From assembly GCF_000237925.1 (NCBI RefSeq), contig NC_031495.1:4255852-4319851 (forward strand): a stretch of 64,000 nucleotides of DNA, given 5' to 3'. The translations under genes were made by a program, and so were the position numbers. The stretch is from Schistosoma mansoni. Its lineage: Eukaryota > Platyhelminthes > Trematoda > Strigeidida > Schistosomatidae. Under the pieces are notes generated by a model that worked only from the letters and a program-made list of their open reading frames with translations, was not told the origin of the DNA and did not search any database. Of this stretch, positions 11,365 through 24,389 are shown piece after piece. Positions within the stretch are counted from its first letter, which is position 1. Each line of letters opens with the position of its first letter.

Positions 11365-14300
11365 TCATGTACCACTACTTCTGTTTGTAGTCGCATCCTT
11401 TCCTATAACAACTTTTCTCTTCATCTTCTGAACCATTTTAATCGTTTGTTTTTCTATCACGAAATATTTAGATTTTCTTGAGACGACTTTGAAAGGACCT
11501 TCAAATGGAGGACTGAGTGGTGCTTTTATTTTGTCACATCTTATCCATACGTGCGTGCAATTGCTTAGGTCTTTAGGTATATATACGGCGCGCGATTGTT
11601 CACGAGTATTAATCGGCTTAAGTTTAGACATGTGATCTCGTAGTTGATCTACATAATTTTCTATATTAAGTTTTTGACTGTNNNNNNNNNNNNNNNNNNN
11701 NNNNNNNNNNNNNNNNNNNNNNNNNNNNNNNNNNNNNNNNNNNNNNNNNNNNNNNNNNNNNNNNNNNNNNNNNNNNNNNNNNNNNNNNNNNNNNNNNNNN
11801 NNNNNNNNNNNNNNNNNNNNNNNNNNNNNNNNNNNNNNNNNNNNNNNNNNNNNNNNNNNNNNNNNNNNNNNNNNNNNNNNNATACCATCGACAGGTGATG
11901 GGAACTGTTTTAAATTAAGACTTGAATTGTTTGTTTAAAGCAGGTTTTGTAATTCTAAATCCTGCTCCTGTTCGTTTCTCAACGTCTCGAAGTTTACTGT
12001 AGACTGCTGTAGCACGTTTATTTCTAGCCTAGATAAAGCATCTGCCGCCTGATTGTCCTGACCTTTGACATGTCGGATATCGCTTGTGAACTGTGATATA
12101 TAGTCAAGGTGTCGGACTTCTCGAGGTGAGTATTTATCAGCTCTCGCTTTTAGTGCATTCGTTAGTGGTTTGTGATCCGTAAAGACTATAAATTCCCTGC
12201 CTTCTAACATGTGTCGGAAGTGTTTAATGGTTAGGTAGATTGCAAGAAGTTCTCGCCCGAAGGTAGAATGCCTTGTCTCTGTTGGAGCGAGTCTTTTTGA
12301 GAAGAAAGCAATTGGTTTCCAGGCGTTTTTAACCAGTTGGTTAAGGGTACCGCCTACTGCTTTATCAGAAGCATCCACCATCAAAGCAAGTGGGGAAAGA
12401 GAATTCGGATACATCAACGTAGTTGCTTGAGCTAGTTTATCTTTAAGCTGTTTAATAGCTTCGACAGCGTCAGAAGACAGTTTGAATTCTTTTGGTTTTC
12501 CTTTTAGTGAATCTGTCAAAGGTTGCATTAATTGTGCACAACCTGGTATGAATCTGCGATAAAAGTTAATTAGACCTAGAAAACTTCTCAGTTGTGTTAG
12601 AGAACTAGGTATGGGATATTGTTTAATGGTGTCTACTTCTTTTTTGATCGGTTTAATCCCTTCTGGGCTTATTTTGTGACCGAGAAATTCTAAAGTTTGA
12701 ACACCGAAAACACACTTACTTTGATGTATGTTTATTCCATGTTCATCCAGTCTTTTTAACACTGTTTTTACATGCTGTTCGTGTGATTGCAAATCGGGGC
12801 TGGCAATTAACAAGTCGTCTATATACCCCTGCGCAAATGGCATATCTCGAAGTAGATTGTCTATGAATCTTTGAAATGTCTGTGCCGCATTTCTCAGGCC
12901 GAATGGCATGCGTATAAACTCGAATAAGCCAAAGGGTGTTGTAATAGCTGTCTTGGGGATATCTTCATCAGCCACTGGGATATTGTGATATGCCCTGACT
13001 AAGTCAATTTTAGTGAATATGTTCATACCCTGTAAACCGTTTGTGAAATCTTAGATATGCGGTATTGGGTACCTATCTGGTACGGTTTGACGGTTGAGGG
13101 CTCTGTAATCCCCGCACGGTCGCCAGTCACCTTCATTTTTCTTTGGGACCATATGCAAAGGGGATGCCCATTGACTATCAGAGGGACGGATAATACCCAG
13201 TTGTAGCATATAATCAAACTCGGCCCTAGCGATTTTGAGCTTATCTGGTGCTAGTCTCCTGGGTTTTGCAAAAACCGGTGCACCTTCGGTTTTGGTAGTG
13301 TGACTTACTTTTAGCTTGTCTTTAGAAGGCTGTGGGTTTGGTTTAGTTAAGTTTGGAAATTCCGCGAGTATATCTTGGAATTTCGCTGTTGTTACTGGAG
13401 GAGTTTGAATCAAGTTAAGAGAGCTGATGTGACTTTCTTTGCCTTTTGTGTAATACGAAGTTTCCTTTAGTGTTAATCGCCGTCTCTTGGTGTCAACTAG
13501 AAATTCGTATCTCTCTAGAAAGTCCATCCCCAGTATTGCCAGATCTAAGTCGGCTACCGTGAAAACCCAAGGGAATTGCCTCCTGAACCCCAAATCTAGG
13601 GTTAAGTTTTTCTGCCTAAATGTCGCAATTTTAGTTTTATTTGCAGCTTGAAGTGTAATTGATGATGTTTCTCGACTAATCTCAGTTTTATTTTGAGGGA
13701 TGATGCTAAGAGCAGCGCCAGTATCCACCAAGAAATTCAAGCCAGAGTTTCTGTCTCTAACATAAAACAAGCGACTGTTTTGGCGCCCCTCCTCAGTCGT
13801 CGCGACCTGGGGAGGGGTTACTCGTTTCCCGCTGTCTTAGAATTATGCTTAGGCCAGGCGCATGGTTGCATGCACTTGGTTGAGTTGACACCAAACTTCC
13901 AGTGGTACCAACAAAACTGCCCAGGTTGTCTGGACATTTGTGACCTGTTTTGTGACTTGGATCGTGGTCGTTGTGGTGACCTGCTCCTGTTTCTATGACC
14001 CATTTGCATTCTGGTGACAGCCTCAGTGAGACTCTTAACACTCGCAATGAGTCCTTCTATGACGGGGTCTTTTGCTGATTCTACTTTTTGTGTGTGATTT
14101 ATTGTGCCTGGTCCAGTTGGAGGACCTCTCTCCATTATTCTATCGGCTATACGCGCTAAATGAGATAATGAGGTTTCAGGATCTTGTGCATCCAAACAGT
14201 GTTGGACGTAGCATGGGAGAGCTTGTATCCATCCTTGTTTTAGGACTGCTTCACCCACCGTGTTATCACCCATTAACACTTGGAGGTGACGCAAAAACTG

Positions 14301-14865
14301 TGACGGCGACCGATCACCTAGTGTTTCACCTTGAAAAAGTCTTTGGATTCTTTGACTATCTGATAATGATAAACGGTTTATTATCTCTCGTCTTAAGATG
14401 GTGTATGGTTGTGGTGATGGTGGATCTAAAATCAAGTCACGGACTTCTTTGGCAACTGAAGGAGGAAGGATAGAACACAAGTCTCTATAGCGAATCCCTT
14501 CAGATTTGATATTGTGTCTTGTGAAATAATGCTCTAGTTGAGCAAACCACAACTCAGGATCACTACGATCAAATTCTGGAAGTCGGGATTTCGTAGTTAT
14601 AACAGTGTCTATCACCACTGGTGACAAATCCTCCAGATTATGGGTTTCTATTGAGTCTGACATGAGGTATGTGACAAATATAGCAATAAAGTTAGCACGA
14701 AAAATGGTTACTATAACACGAATAACTTAAGATAATACGGAATAAACTAGTTATATACTCAACTTAGTTTACGGATAATCCGGTCTACTTTTACGATTAA
14801 GTAAAAAAAAAGATTAATAACAGAAATGAGGTTAAATTGTGTTCAAAAAGGGCTCACCACTTTCG
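11365..14865 (-). mobile_element. Gypsy LTR element, CsRn1/Boudicca-like, broken copy
   Basis: The order on the minus strand is gag (about 14.66-13.82 kb), protease (about 13.77-13.55 kb), reverse transcriptase (about 13.3-12.5 kb), RNase H (about 12.45-12.0 kb), the assembly gap, then an integrase C-terminal piece (about 11.63-11.37 kb). Gag ends in a CX2HX9CX3C finger, the CHCC form known from CsRn1/Boudicca-type elements, in place of the usual CCHC. RT carries YIDDL and RNase H carries the DASDKAVGG segment. A TGGTGAGCCC just 5' of gag near 14.86 kb could be the primer site, which would put the 5' LTR above it. I could not match LTRs at both ends. It is a fossil with perhaps one to three breaks plus the gap; the long remaining frames suggest moderate to recent age. 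Confidence 0.85.
11682..11881. other. assembly gap (200 N)
   Basis: Exactly 200 Ns, a conventional placeholder. It falls inside the integrase region of the Gypsy copy, as expected when repeats break an assembly. Confidence 0.99.
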
Positions 14866-15880
14866 TGCCTATAGGTAACCCTCGTGCTATTGATAGAAGA
14901 AACCAGAGAAGTAGTGAATAGGTCTTTATTTCGATCTTCGCGCAGTCACAGTGGAGCGTGGGATTATCTGTTCAGACAAACAAAGGCTCTCAACATTCCA
15001 TATAAGATAGTAGGGAATATAACGCTTACAAAAGGTAAGGAAGTGAATGAATACTTGAACAATACTGTTTTAGCATATGCTTGGTTGTTTGGGGTCAACT
15101 CTTAACCAACCAACCTGAGCTGTTACAGACCTACCAAATCTACATGGACGTGGGTAAAACATGTACCTGGTTGTGAGGAAACTCCGATGGGTGAAAATGA
15201 ATGATGGGTAGCTTCTGACTATTGGCACATCAGATAGTCTATGACCCAGTTAAGCACATCGTTTTGTAAATTTGGCCATATAAATTTAATGTTCATTAAA
15301 TTGGTAGCGGCTTTGAAGCTGAGACAAGGTATGCTAGTTATTACTTGGTAATATCTCACATATTTTTGGGGATGAGGGGTCGAGGTATCACCCTGGTCAC
15401 TCCACAAAATATAAAAATACAACAAGAAGATGATGATGGTAGCTGTATTAGCTTAGAACTAGGGCTCTTCTCTGAGAGTATATTTGTGGTGGTATTAGTC
15501 CTAACAACACAATCCTCAAAATTGAACATGAGATAACATAGAAAATGCATATTCAACAATTAACACTAAGAACATGTCAACAGCGGAGAACGTGGGACTA
15601 TTCAATTCAATAAAATCAGATGGTATAGCTCAGCCTTGCAGGCGTGGTCATTCTGTATAACTTGTCTTTACTCACATTAAGTATATTACTCTATATTTAG
15701 CCCAAATGTGTTCTTTACAAACACCAAACGTTATATCGCGGACTGTTACTATACGACGAGTTAGAATAGACATTGAGTTAACTTCCACGTATGATCTTAT
15801 AGCTTAGGTAGTCACATCATGACAAATACACAATTTTAGGATTAGGTCTGTTATTATAGCAGTATCAATAGGGAAGTAGA
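14866..15880. other. possible LTR/flank of the Gypsy copy; no gene
   Basis: On the minus strand a polyadenylation-like AATAAAG near 14.93 kb fits an LTR R region. A 73-codon frame at 14884-15105 (+) is probably incidental. No second LTR was found to define the borders. Confidence 0.35.
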
Positions 15881-15889
15881 CTATAATTC

Positions 15890-16130
15890 GACAGACTCAT
15901 CATCTCACGACTCGAAATGGTGTACCGTCGTAAATTCTCAGGACTCCAAATTAAGTCGCGAACTTCCTTAGAAGCTGAGGAAGGAATCACAGAGCATAAA
16001 TCTTGGTGTTGAATGGGCCTAGCGAAGTTATGCTCCGTCTGAGCAGACTACCATTCAGGACCACCACTATCAAATTTTTGGAGTGGGTTTCCTCAGTCAT
16101 AACAGTGTCTATCTCTAGAGATTAAAACTA
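15890..16130 (-). mobile_element. older Gypsy gag relic, same lineage as 11.4-14.9 kb
   Basis: Compared with about 14.39-14.64 kb, the same blocks appear in order: 'atggtgta', 'aagtcgcgaacttcctt', 'gctgaggaagga', 'cagagcataa', 'ttatgctc', 'tcataacagtgtctatc'. Divergence is high and no frame survives. It is an ancient fragment. Confidence 0.7.
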
Positions 16131-16309
16131 TGCTTACCTTTCCGGTTCTCAGTTTGATATTTATTAGCATACAACGAGTATCCTGAAGAAATATAAAGGG
16201 GTGAGAAAAGAATTTAACCGTGAAAATTTTCCACAAAAATATATCCTATGCTAATGGCAAAGAAGACAATCTTGCTAATCTATCAGAAGGTTAGACAGCT
16301 TGTGAGCCG

Positions 16310-16480
16310 CGGTATGTGTATAAACGAATAATTCTTCTGTGCTTGATGTGTTCTTGACTTTGAATTAAAAATACAATACGTTCGTTTGTGTTCACTTAGT
16401 TCTACGTAACTTAAATCACGTTATTTCGAGAATTCCCAGTTCGTATAGTAATTCAAATACTTTTAATCATCACATGAGCA
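16310..16480 (+). mobile_element. LTR-like relic, family of the 52.8-55.8 kb gag elements
   Basis: It shares 'aatacgttcgttTGTG', 'tagttctac', 'gaattcccagttc' and 'attcaaatac' in order with 52.80-52.92 kb (+), and in reverse with 53.88-54.0 and 55.62-55.72 kb. It is isolated here, so it is a solo LTR or fragment. Confidence 0.6.
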
Positions 16481-17545
16481 TATAAACACAAACTTTACAT
16501 CCAAAAGAAAGACTCTCATCCTATCGGACTTGTATTTACCCGTTTTTGAAATACATTGGAGTGATTGTCGTAGGTTGGTTACATAATTCCTGGAACACGT
16601 GGAACAGGATGTCTGATTTTAAATACAATGACCTTTCAGCATTCAGTATAGAACAAGAGAAAATATAACGTCAGTACAAAATTTGGGCGTCACTAACCTT
16701 CTTATCTATAATTTTTTAATCCTTATAGGAGGTTGCCAGTGAACTCTCAATCATCCAACTTAAACTTATGCATACATGTAGCTACCGCTGACTATTAGAA
16801 CTGAAGTGCTCGGCATCAGCGTCAAGAGGTTGTATCATCACTTAGAGTGGTAAAAAAACCCAAAATGAATAGTTTTATAGGTGTTTGGCATCGGTGCTGA
16901 CCTCATGGGTCTCACTGGACACACTCTAGCTCTGGGCGCTCGGTAACGCATCCGCACCATATCACAAATGGGTACTCCGAGTTGCTCATTCCTCTCAGAT
17001 ACTAGCCAGCCAAGATCAAACGTTCTCCAACATATTGATAAGTTTCCAAGTGTGCCTTCAAACTCTTTCATTACTGACTTGCGATTTGACTGTATCGGTA
17101 TCCCTTGATTATTTAGGCATTATGTGTAAAGGCACTGCCAAACTCTAAGTATCTGTAGTGTCTCCACACGTATCTTGAAGAGCTGTCTATTAATAAGAAT
17201 GGGCATTCAGATAACGACCAACGCTCTGATTTTTAACTGGGAGACGAAGGTAGAGAATGTTATATTCGAGTCATATATTTTTAATATGATATAATCTGCA
17301 AGAGGAGGTTTTTGTCTGTCAAAGAATGCTACATAAAAACGATCTGTTTATAACAACTTCAAGTTGGAAGAGATAGGTGTTTTTCAGAGAACGTCAAATT
17401 CTTCCTCAAACTCTGTGCCTCTCTCCCAGTGTCAAGGACGAAACAAGCAAAAAATTTATCAGCTTTAAGATTCTTTAGTAATCACCATTTATCAAAACAT
17501 TCTGAATATTTTTCTACAAGATTTCATCAACACTTTGAATATGTG
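16481..17545. other. no gene recognised; upstream region of the PHKG gene
   Basis: It includes the presumed promoter of the kinase gene. A 77-codon minus frame at 16838-17071 has no features I recognise. Confidence 0.4.
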
Positions 17546-17665
17546 ATGATGGTTTATAATTTTCCCTTAATAAAAGAGCCTTTCACATTTTACGAAACCG
17601 TATTCGGTGGCGGTATTTTGTTTTCTGCTGTTCGGTCGTACTTCGGGCCAGCAGAGGTGACATGA
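17546..17665 (+). promoter_or_regulatory. upstream ORF overlapping the PHKG start codon
   Basis: A 39-codon frame begins at tandem ATGs (17546, 17549), and its TGA overlaps the kinase ATG (ATGA at 17662-17665). A pyrimidine-rich stretch ending in CAG at 17652-17654 also lies just before the start and could be a cis- or trans-splice acceptor that removes this frame from the mature message. Which applies is not decided by the sequence. Confidence 0.35.
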
Positions 17666-18345
17666 CAGTTACCTGTTCTGAGAGGGATGGTGTCGTTGCC
17701 GATCTCCGTTTAGCGGATTCCTTTTATTCGAAATATGAGGTTCGTGATGTCTTGGGTTCAGGGGCCAGTAGTACTGTGCGACGTTGCATAGAAAAAGACT
17801 CTAAAACCGAATTCGCTGTTAAAATTTTAGATCTAAATAGTGGTGTTGATACCTCAGAAGTTATACGTTCAGAATGTATGCGAGAAGTGACTATTCTTAG
17901 AAAAGTAGTCGATCACCCCAATATCATAAGAATTCATGATGTTTTCGAAGGGGATGCATACATATTTCTAGTCTCAGAAATGTAAGTTTCAACTTTCACT
18001 TTCATGTCTTTAGTTGTCAAGGTGGTGAACTTTTCGACTATCTAACCCACAACGTCATCATTTCCGAAAAACGTACTCGTGTAATCATGCGGCAGCTGTT
18101 CGATGCTGTTAATTTTATCCACGAGCGTCAAATTGTTCATCGAGATCTTAAGCCGGAAAACATTCTTCTTGATGAAAATCTCAACATAAAAGTTACGGAC
18201 TTTGGGTTGGCTGTATTTGTTGATGATGAAGAAGAGCTTAAAGGTACTTTTATCGCTTTGAAAGTTGCAATTGAGTCAAAATTACAAAAAATTCGAGTTA
18301 TTAACTTCTGACCTTAATAATAACAGTCGTGTACAATTCAGGGAC

Positions 18346-18389
<44 letters not shown>

Positions 18390-21300
18390 GGAAAGCCAGT
18401 TTGCAAATCTTATTTGCTGCTGACCGCCATGAAATCTGGGAAAAGTAGCTACTGTAGTAAATTCTTATTTCATTATGTTAAACAACCAATCTTAAAGGTT
18501 CATTTCAGGACTGCGCTTCACCTACTGAAGTTTAGGCAGTCTATTAGTGTAACCCTTAACTGGAAGAATAGACTCATGTTATTTTACTCAGGGTTTCTTC
18601 TGACTTTTTTCCTAGTTAAAACTAGCCGACACTTTAGAAGACTAACCTACAATTCTAAGCAATCTGGTATTTTCTGTAAGGTCCAAACTCATCACCAAGC
18701 CTGGTTGGTGTTTCCACCAAACTAATTTCGATGTAATCCTTATCAATTCCTTGTAGCTGACCAATTTATCTTTTCAATTTGCAGTATCGTCTGAATAACA
18801 GCGGTAACGTCTTGGGCTGGGTTTCAGCCGGCCAGTCTAACGTAAAACCTGATACATGTTCACCCATCAGGTTTCTATATCTCAATAGCTATGGATTTTC
18901 AGTTTCACACATCATGGGTGAATAGCATCGTGACCGGGAATTCATAAGTTTGGTCCCATGTAAGGTCGTTAAACCAAGCAGTGGAAGAGACTCACATTAC
19001 TGCGAGACAACTGCTTTTCATTCTGGTTTTTGACAGTCCTGTAGCTAATGTTGGTACCTGAAGAGATCATTTAAAAAGAAATAGATTTTTGTTCTGTAAC
19101 CACTAATTTGACGATAAGTACTATGAATTTGAGTTACCCTTCGGGTGTCACACAGATTCTTCCGTAAAATTGCATTGTAGCTCGTCCACTTGTTGCTAGG
19201 TATTTTTGCCATTTCAGTGTTTACATCTTTTTTATTGCCAACATTTGAGGCTCCTGACTGACAACTCATTGAACGTACATTTATTAGCAATTAAGAATAG
19301 TTTCGGATACCGATTAATTCTTTCACTTAGGTCTCCCTAGTCAATATTGGATTTTACAGACTTAAACCTCAGAAAATGTTCATTGATATACATCTATCAA
19401 TTAGCTAGGTCAGATAAGCTGAATAGTAGATCTTAATCGCTAACTTGCCTAATTCTCGGTTTAACTCCATAAAACTAGAATGCACTGCCGAAATCGTTTA
19501 TCTGGATTTTATGGTTGTATGGTTATAAAGTTCTAAGCGTTTCTCGTTGGCAATACGGCCTCACCGTTTAGTTTTAAATATTTACTTACCTATTAGAAAC
19601 TCGTGGAACACCAGGTTACTTGGCCCCAGAGGTCCTGATGTGTGGTTACTATGAAGATCAGCCTCCTTATGGTCAGCCTGTAGACATCTGGGCATGTGGT
19701 GTGATTATGTATACTCTGTTAGCAGGTTGTCCCCCTTTTTGGAATCGTAAGGAACATTTGATGCTGCGTCAGATTATGGAAGGCCGTTTCTCTTTTCCTA
19801 GTCCAGAATGGGATGATATCAGTGAATCTGCAAAGGATCTAGTGAGTTGCTCTATAAACGTTTTTATCTTTTATTTATTATATACAAACATCATACTCAC
19901 TGAAGATATCGTAAATGGTCTGATTAGTGGAGTATATTTTATTGAAACACAATTTAGTATTGTGCTTAGTAAATTTTCGTCAGTTTTTTATGAGTTGTTT
20001 GCTTTATTTCATTCTTGTAAGTATAAATATACGTTACCTTCAATTTGTAGTCTTATTAGAGAAAAAAATACATCGAAGTCCTATATATTTTACACAAAAG
20101 AAACATTCTTTATCCAATGCTAAGTCCACTATTTCAAATATTTTGTTGGATTCGAACTTTGTACCTTTTAATAAATGCACTTAGTTAGTCAGAAAACTGA
20201 GTTTTTAAGCAATAAACTGCATGTTCAAGTCTCGCTATATCTGCTGTATCTTGAGCGACCGCGTGGTGTCTATTAGCTTAAATATTAAGTCAAGTGGTTT
20301 CTTGATGATTTCGTATGATTTGAGGGTCATTTTCATTACGAACTCAATTCTTATAGTGAACCGTTAAAAATCAAGAAATAATAAATGGAGCTACTGCCCA
20401 ATACTCTAAATAATGCACGTACCGTTACATGCATATCCATCTGCCTTGTTCATCAATACAGTATAATGTTGAAAGAAAGCTACGAGCGGCCAAATGAAAA
20501 TATAGCACCAGTTCAGCAGGTTATTAACTGTTGGTCTTAGGTGTATTTGTAAGTGCAGACTAATTGTCTGTGGTCTACTTGATAATCTTGATTAGTGGTT
20601 GAAGACATTGGGTCAAATGTCTTGAAATCACTTGGAATTGCACAGACTCCTATATTCTTTATCTCTAAATCTCGGGTTTCATTACCATTTCATATTTTTT
20701 ATTTTCACTTATTCATTTCCTGATAAATCATAATCTCGTTCCTTCCTTACCATCATTAACGCTTCTGTTATTTCATCTTTCTTGTTTATTCCGTTGGTTT
20801 AATCCCACTGCCCTTATGCAGTGTAAAAAGTTGAACCGATAAACGTTTGTGCCAAATCCTACATTGTTTGATTGACTATTACAATCTTGATCTCACTAGG
20901 CTTGAGCATAAGTTCAAACATCTAACCTAATAATTGAGTGTCTGAGTTATTATTTTTTTATTGAAGAAATCTTAAATATCAGGAGTACATATATGTAATA
21001 AAAAGACATTTCACTATCCTGTTTATAAGTATACTTAACATTATACATAATGTTTGTTGTTGACATTTTTGATTAACATTAGTAACCTACTTTCGTTCTT
21101 ATCTATTTTTCCATGTTTCTTGTTTTTACAAATAGATATGTAAAATTCTAGTTGTGGATTCCAAAGTAAGGTTGACAGCTTTGGATTCATTGAGTCATGT
21201 ATTCTTCCTACAACAAGTATGTTGATTTAGCATTTTGGTTTAAATTTTCAGGATATTTATCCTTCGAATATTTATTGCGTAATCATTTTATGAACAGCAA

Positions 21301-23767
21301 AAATGTTTGAACACTTTGATTATTATTCCTTTAGAATGTATGGGCTTCCAACATTTAGTTTTAAGTTTCTTCCATGTATCGTCTGCATGTAATTGAACCA
21401 CTTAAGTAGTAACGTTGAGATCAAGTACAGATTAAAACCGCGTCCCACCTACCTCAGTTTACGCGACCGGGTAGTATCACTAACTTTCACACTTGGAGTG
21501 TAGCTCAAGGCCAAATACACGACTCGTAAATAAGTTTTTAATAATGAAGAAAGTCCCTACAGAAATATGTTAGGCAAATAAATGTTTCCATATTTTAAAT
21601 GGATGCATATTTACTTAAGGAAATTTTATTCGAAGCATATGCTAGTAATTTTCTCATTTGTTTTATATTTGTTTCAGCCCATAGTTGGCAAGACAGTCTT
21701 CAATGCTAGACAGAAATTTAAGGTGAGACTTGAGAATAAGTGTTTATTATCCTATTTTGTCTTATGCAAACAAATTACGATTGTTTGTCAGACTCCAGTC
21801 AAGAAGAGTTTACGTCCCTAATACACCTCAGTTAATGACTTCATAGATTGATTTTGTATTTAAGTCTGACAACTCTCGGTTCTCTTCCCAGTCCACTCCT
21901 ATGTTAGCCAGCCTTTGCTTGTACTGTTGATGGTGATTAGGACAAATCTAACGTGTTCCAGTCACCTCGGTTAAGGAAGATCTGTAGTCTTATCAGTCGA
22001 CTTGCCATTTTTATCCAAAACTCCTTTTGAACTTAACAGAATTCGCTTGGTGGTTTTATCATCCTTAAGGGGATGCTTCGACGATTCCTATAGTGAGATA
22101 TTTTCAAAATACGCAGATTTTTACTTCTCCAAGATATTTTTTCACAACCCTAAACTTACAGTAGAAAAATCTGCTGTCTAGTATATTTATTTTTCGATCG
22201 ACCGAAAAACATGATCTATACTACAACTGGCGTAAATTTCTGTAGTAGCATTAATATAACTCATTTAGCAGGTAGAAGTGAAAGTACTCGACTTTAAGTC
22301 ACGCTTTAGGCTTAGAGGGCTAGTAATACTATCTAGTTATCGAAACTTAAGTATGTAGAGTGGAGTGGAATGCAGTTCGAACCTTAGAACAACCGATTCA
22401 AAGTTTAGTGTTTTACTCACTAAACTACTGAGATTTCAATTAACTAACCTACTAGGACTAGTGAAATCTCAGTTTTTAATCAGATTGGGTTTATTTCCCG
22501 GAAATATATTGGGTTTCTGACTATATAAGATATGCAACTGAACTACTCAGTACTGTTTTGATTCAAATATGTAAATAAGCATGATTTTGTATTCGAGATC
22601 ATTTATTATTCAGTGAGTAATTTATCCATTAACGCTCTTTGTATTATAGTATTTATCGAAATTCCGTATCAATCAAAATTATTTATATGTGACTGAGGAG
22701 GATGCAATGAAAAATACATATAAATTCATTGCATTTAACAATTTTATTTGAACATATAAACATTGGTACAAGGGGGCACCAAATACATACTCGCCACACA
22801 ATAACGATGGGGCCAGTAGCATTTATCATTGATTTGAATGAGGGTTATCATACTGTCTGGGTGCCGAGACCAAGGCAGGTGGTTCTCTTAGGGGATCACA
22901 CCCCGAACCTTTGACTTGAAGGTCCAATCCACAAGGCAGTGGAGTAACTTAAGGAGATGCAGTCCCACGGTGGCCGGTGACCAACAATTGGTCCACACAC
23001 CATTATTACCCTCAAGGTACTGGAACCCATGTGCACCATTGGTTTGGAATCAGAGTTTTCCAACTCCTCTAGGTGGATCCTCCATATCCACCAATCCAGT
23101 TAAGGTACTGGACGTTCGCTTTTTGTCCTCTCAACTTCGTGAACAACAATAATGTCACGAGAAGGCAGTGAGTAGGACTTCTCTGGGAGTGGCTGTATAC
23201 GGGTGGCCGCGTAAGAGCAGACTCTCCCCACCAACAGTCGTACCAGAGCATATGGGGGTCATTCAACAAACCTTGTTTTTTTTCATTCTGATACTTGAAT
23301 TTTTTAAAATAAAATTACCACAATCTATAAATTATTTTAATTAGTTAATTAAAGATAATGAATAATCGCAAAACTGTTATCTCTTTTTCTTCTTATTAAC
23401 TATAAAGACTGGTATGTTGGCTGTCAGTTTTATATTTTATCTACGACGTTTAAAAATGAACGCTGCCTATTTAAATATCAATCAATTATCTATGGATCCA
23501 TATTCAAATAAGAAATTACGTAAAATTATTGATACACTTGCCTATGATGTTTATAGTCAATGGGTTAAAAAAGGTGAAGAACAAAATCGTGCTGAATTAT
23601 TTGAAAATATACCACGTCGTGATATGATTGATACACCAGATGGATTATTTCATAATAGTCCAAAACGTTCATTATTAACCGATGATTCTATAAATTATAC
23701 ACCTTTTAATTTTGAAGATGAAGATGATGATGAAGATATTAGGATACCAATTAGAATTGATTATTAA
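17662..23767 (+). CDS. PHKG: phosphorylase b kinase gamma catalytic subunit (PHKG)
   Basis: Ser/Thr kinase that activates glycogen phosphorylase and so drives glycogen breakdown; in animals it works in a complex with alpha, beta and calmodulin (delta) subunits. Exons: 17662-17981, 18014-18243, 19597-19841, 21136-21216, 21678-21722, 23408-23767; all borders are GT/AG, phases agree and the total is 426 residues. Seen: P-loop GSGASSTV (32-39), Lys54, Glu75, HRDLKPEN (Asp151), DFG (Asp169), GTPGYLAPE (187-195). Glu184 sits where the mammalian enzyme has Glu182 in place of a phosphorylated residue, so the kinase is probably constitutively competent. The C-terminal calmodulin-binding region is kept, including [19 protein letters not shown], which matches vertebrate PHKG almost residue for residue, followed by an acidic tail (about 40 residues longer overall than the 387 of mammals). 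Intron 1 is only 32 nt. The small exons 4 (27 codons) and 5 (15 codons) are easily missed. Confidence 0.93.
18347..18386. repeat. (TA)n microsatellite
   Basis: An uninterrupted TA tract inside PHKG intron 2. Confidence 0.95.
22735..23275 (-). repeat. family D repeat, near full length
   Basis: Read on - it starts near CTCTGGTACGACTG and carries the family blocks 'gtggggagagtc', 'cctactcactgccttctc', 'ttccaaaccaatggtgcaca', 'gttggtcaccggc' and 'ccactgccttgtggat', ending 'ttgtaccaatgtttatatg' before a tail of TTCAAATAAA type. It sits in PHKG intron 5, less than 140 bases before the last exon, in antisense. No coding capacity is evident. The AT-rich tail suggests copying by LINE machinery. Confidence 0.7.
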
Positions 23768-23820
23768 TGAATCCTTTGTTATAATCTGTAGTTTAAATTT
23801 AGCTTCCCTACCTCCCCCCT

Positions 23821-23823
<3 letters not shown>

Positions 23824-23856
<33 letters not shown>
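23824..23856. repeat. (TA)n microsatellite
   Basis: A TA tract in the PHKG 3' untranslated/flanking region. Confidence 0.95.
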
Positions 23857-23857
<1 letters not shown>

Positions 23858-24389
23858 CTCGGTGCAATAAAACAAATAGGCCTTACATGTTTTAACAACG
23901 AATACTTTCATGTATGCAAAACCTACTACTTATTATTCAGAATGAAACTTCCTTCTTGGAGTATATATATATCTATTTTTTCTCATTTATTTGACAATGT
24001 ATAAAAGAAGTTATTTTTATCCTATCCTTTTTATCTTTCATTTTCATATTCTCATCCTAGTCGTATCATTATTTAGTCAGGTAATAATCCTTGTTTACTT
24101 CTTTCGTTCGAATCCTTCGTTTGTTTGTTGTTGTTGTTTTAAAAGAAGAGCAATCATTCATTTTCCAACTCATTAATAACTTTATTATTTCTTTAAAAGA
24201 ACAGTTAGTCCTTTTTTTATTTATAAATTTTGATTGAGCACGATAAAAAGATTGAAATTGATCTGAATGATGTAATGTGTTTACACCATACATTTCGAAT
24301 AATCTGATTAATATGTGTATATATACTTGTCAAGCCATCTACATACAATTAAGGTTGATTAAATAAAAGTTCAAATAGACATAATGATA

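Noticed and set aside
11644-11898. Open frames across the N gap (both strands)
   Set aside because: They consist almost entirely of Ns; the same applies to frames over 33265-33691.
13693-14473. Plus-strand frames over the Gypsy copy
   Set aside because: Shadows of the gag and protease frames on the minus strand.
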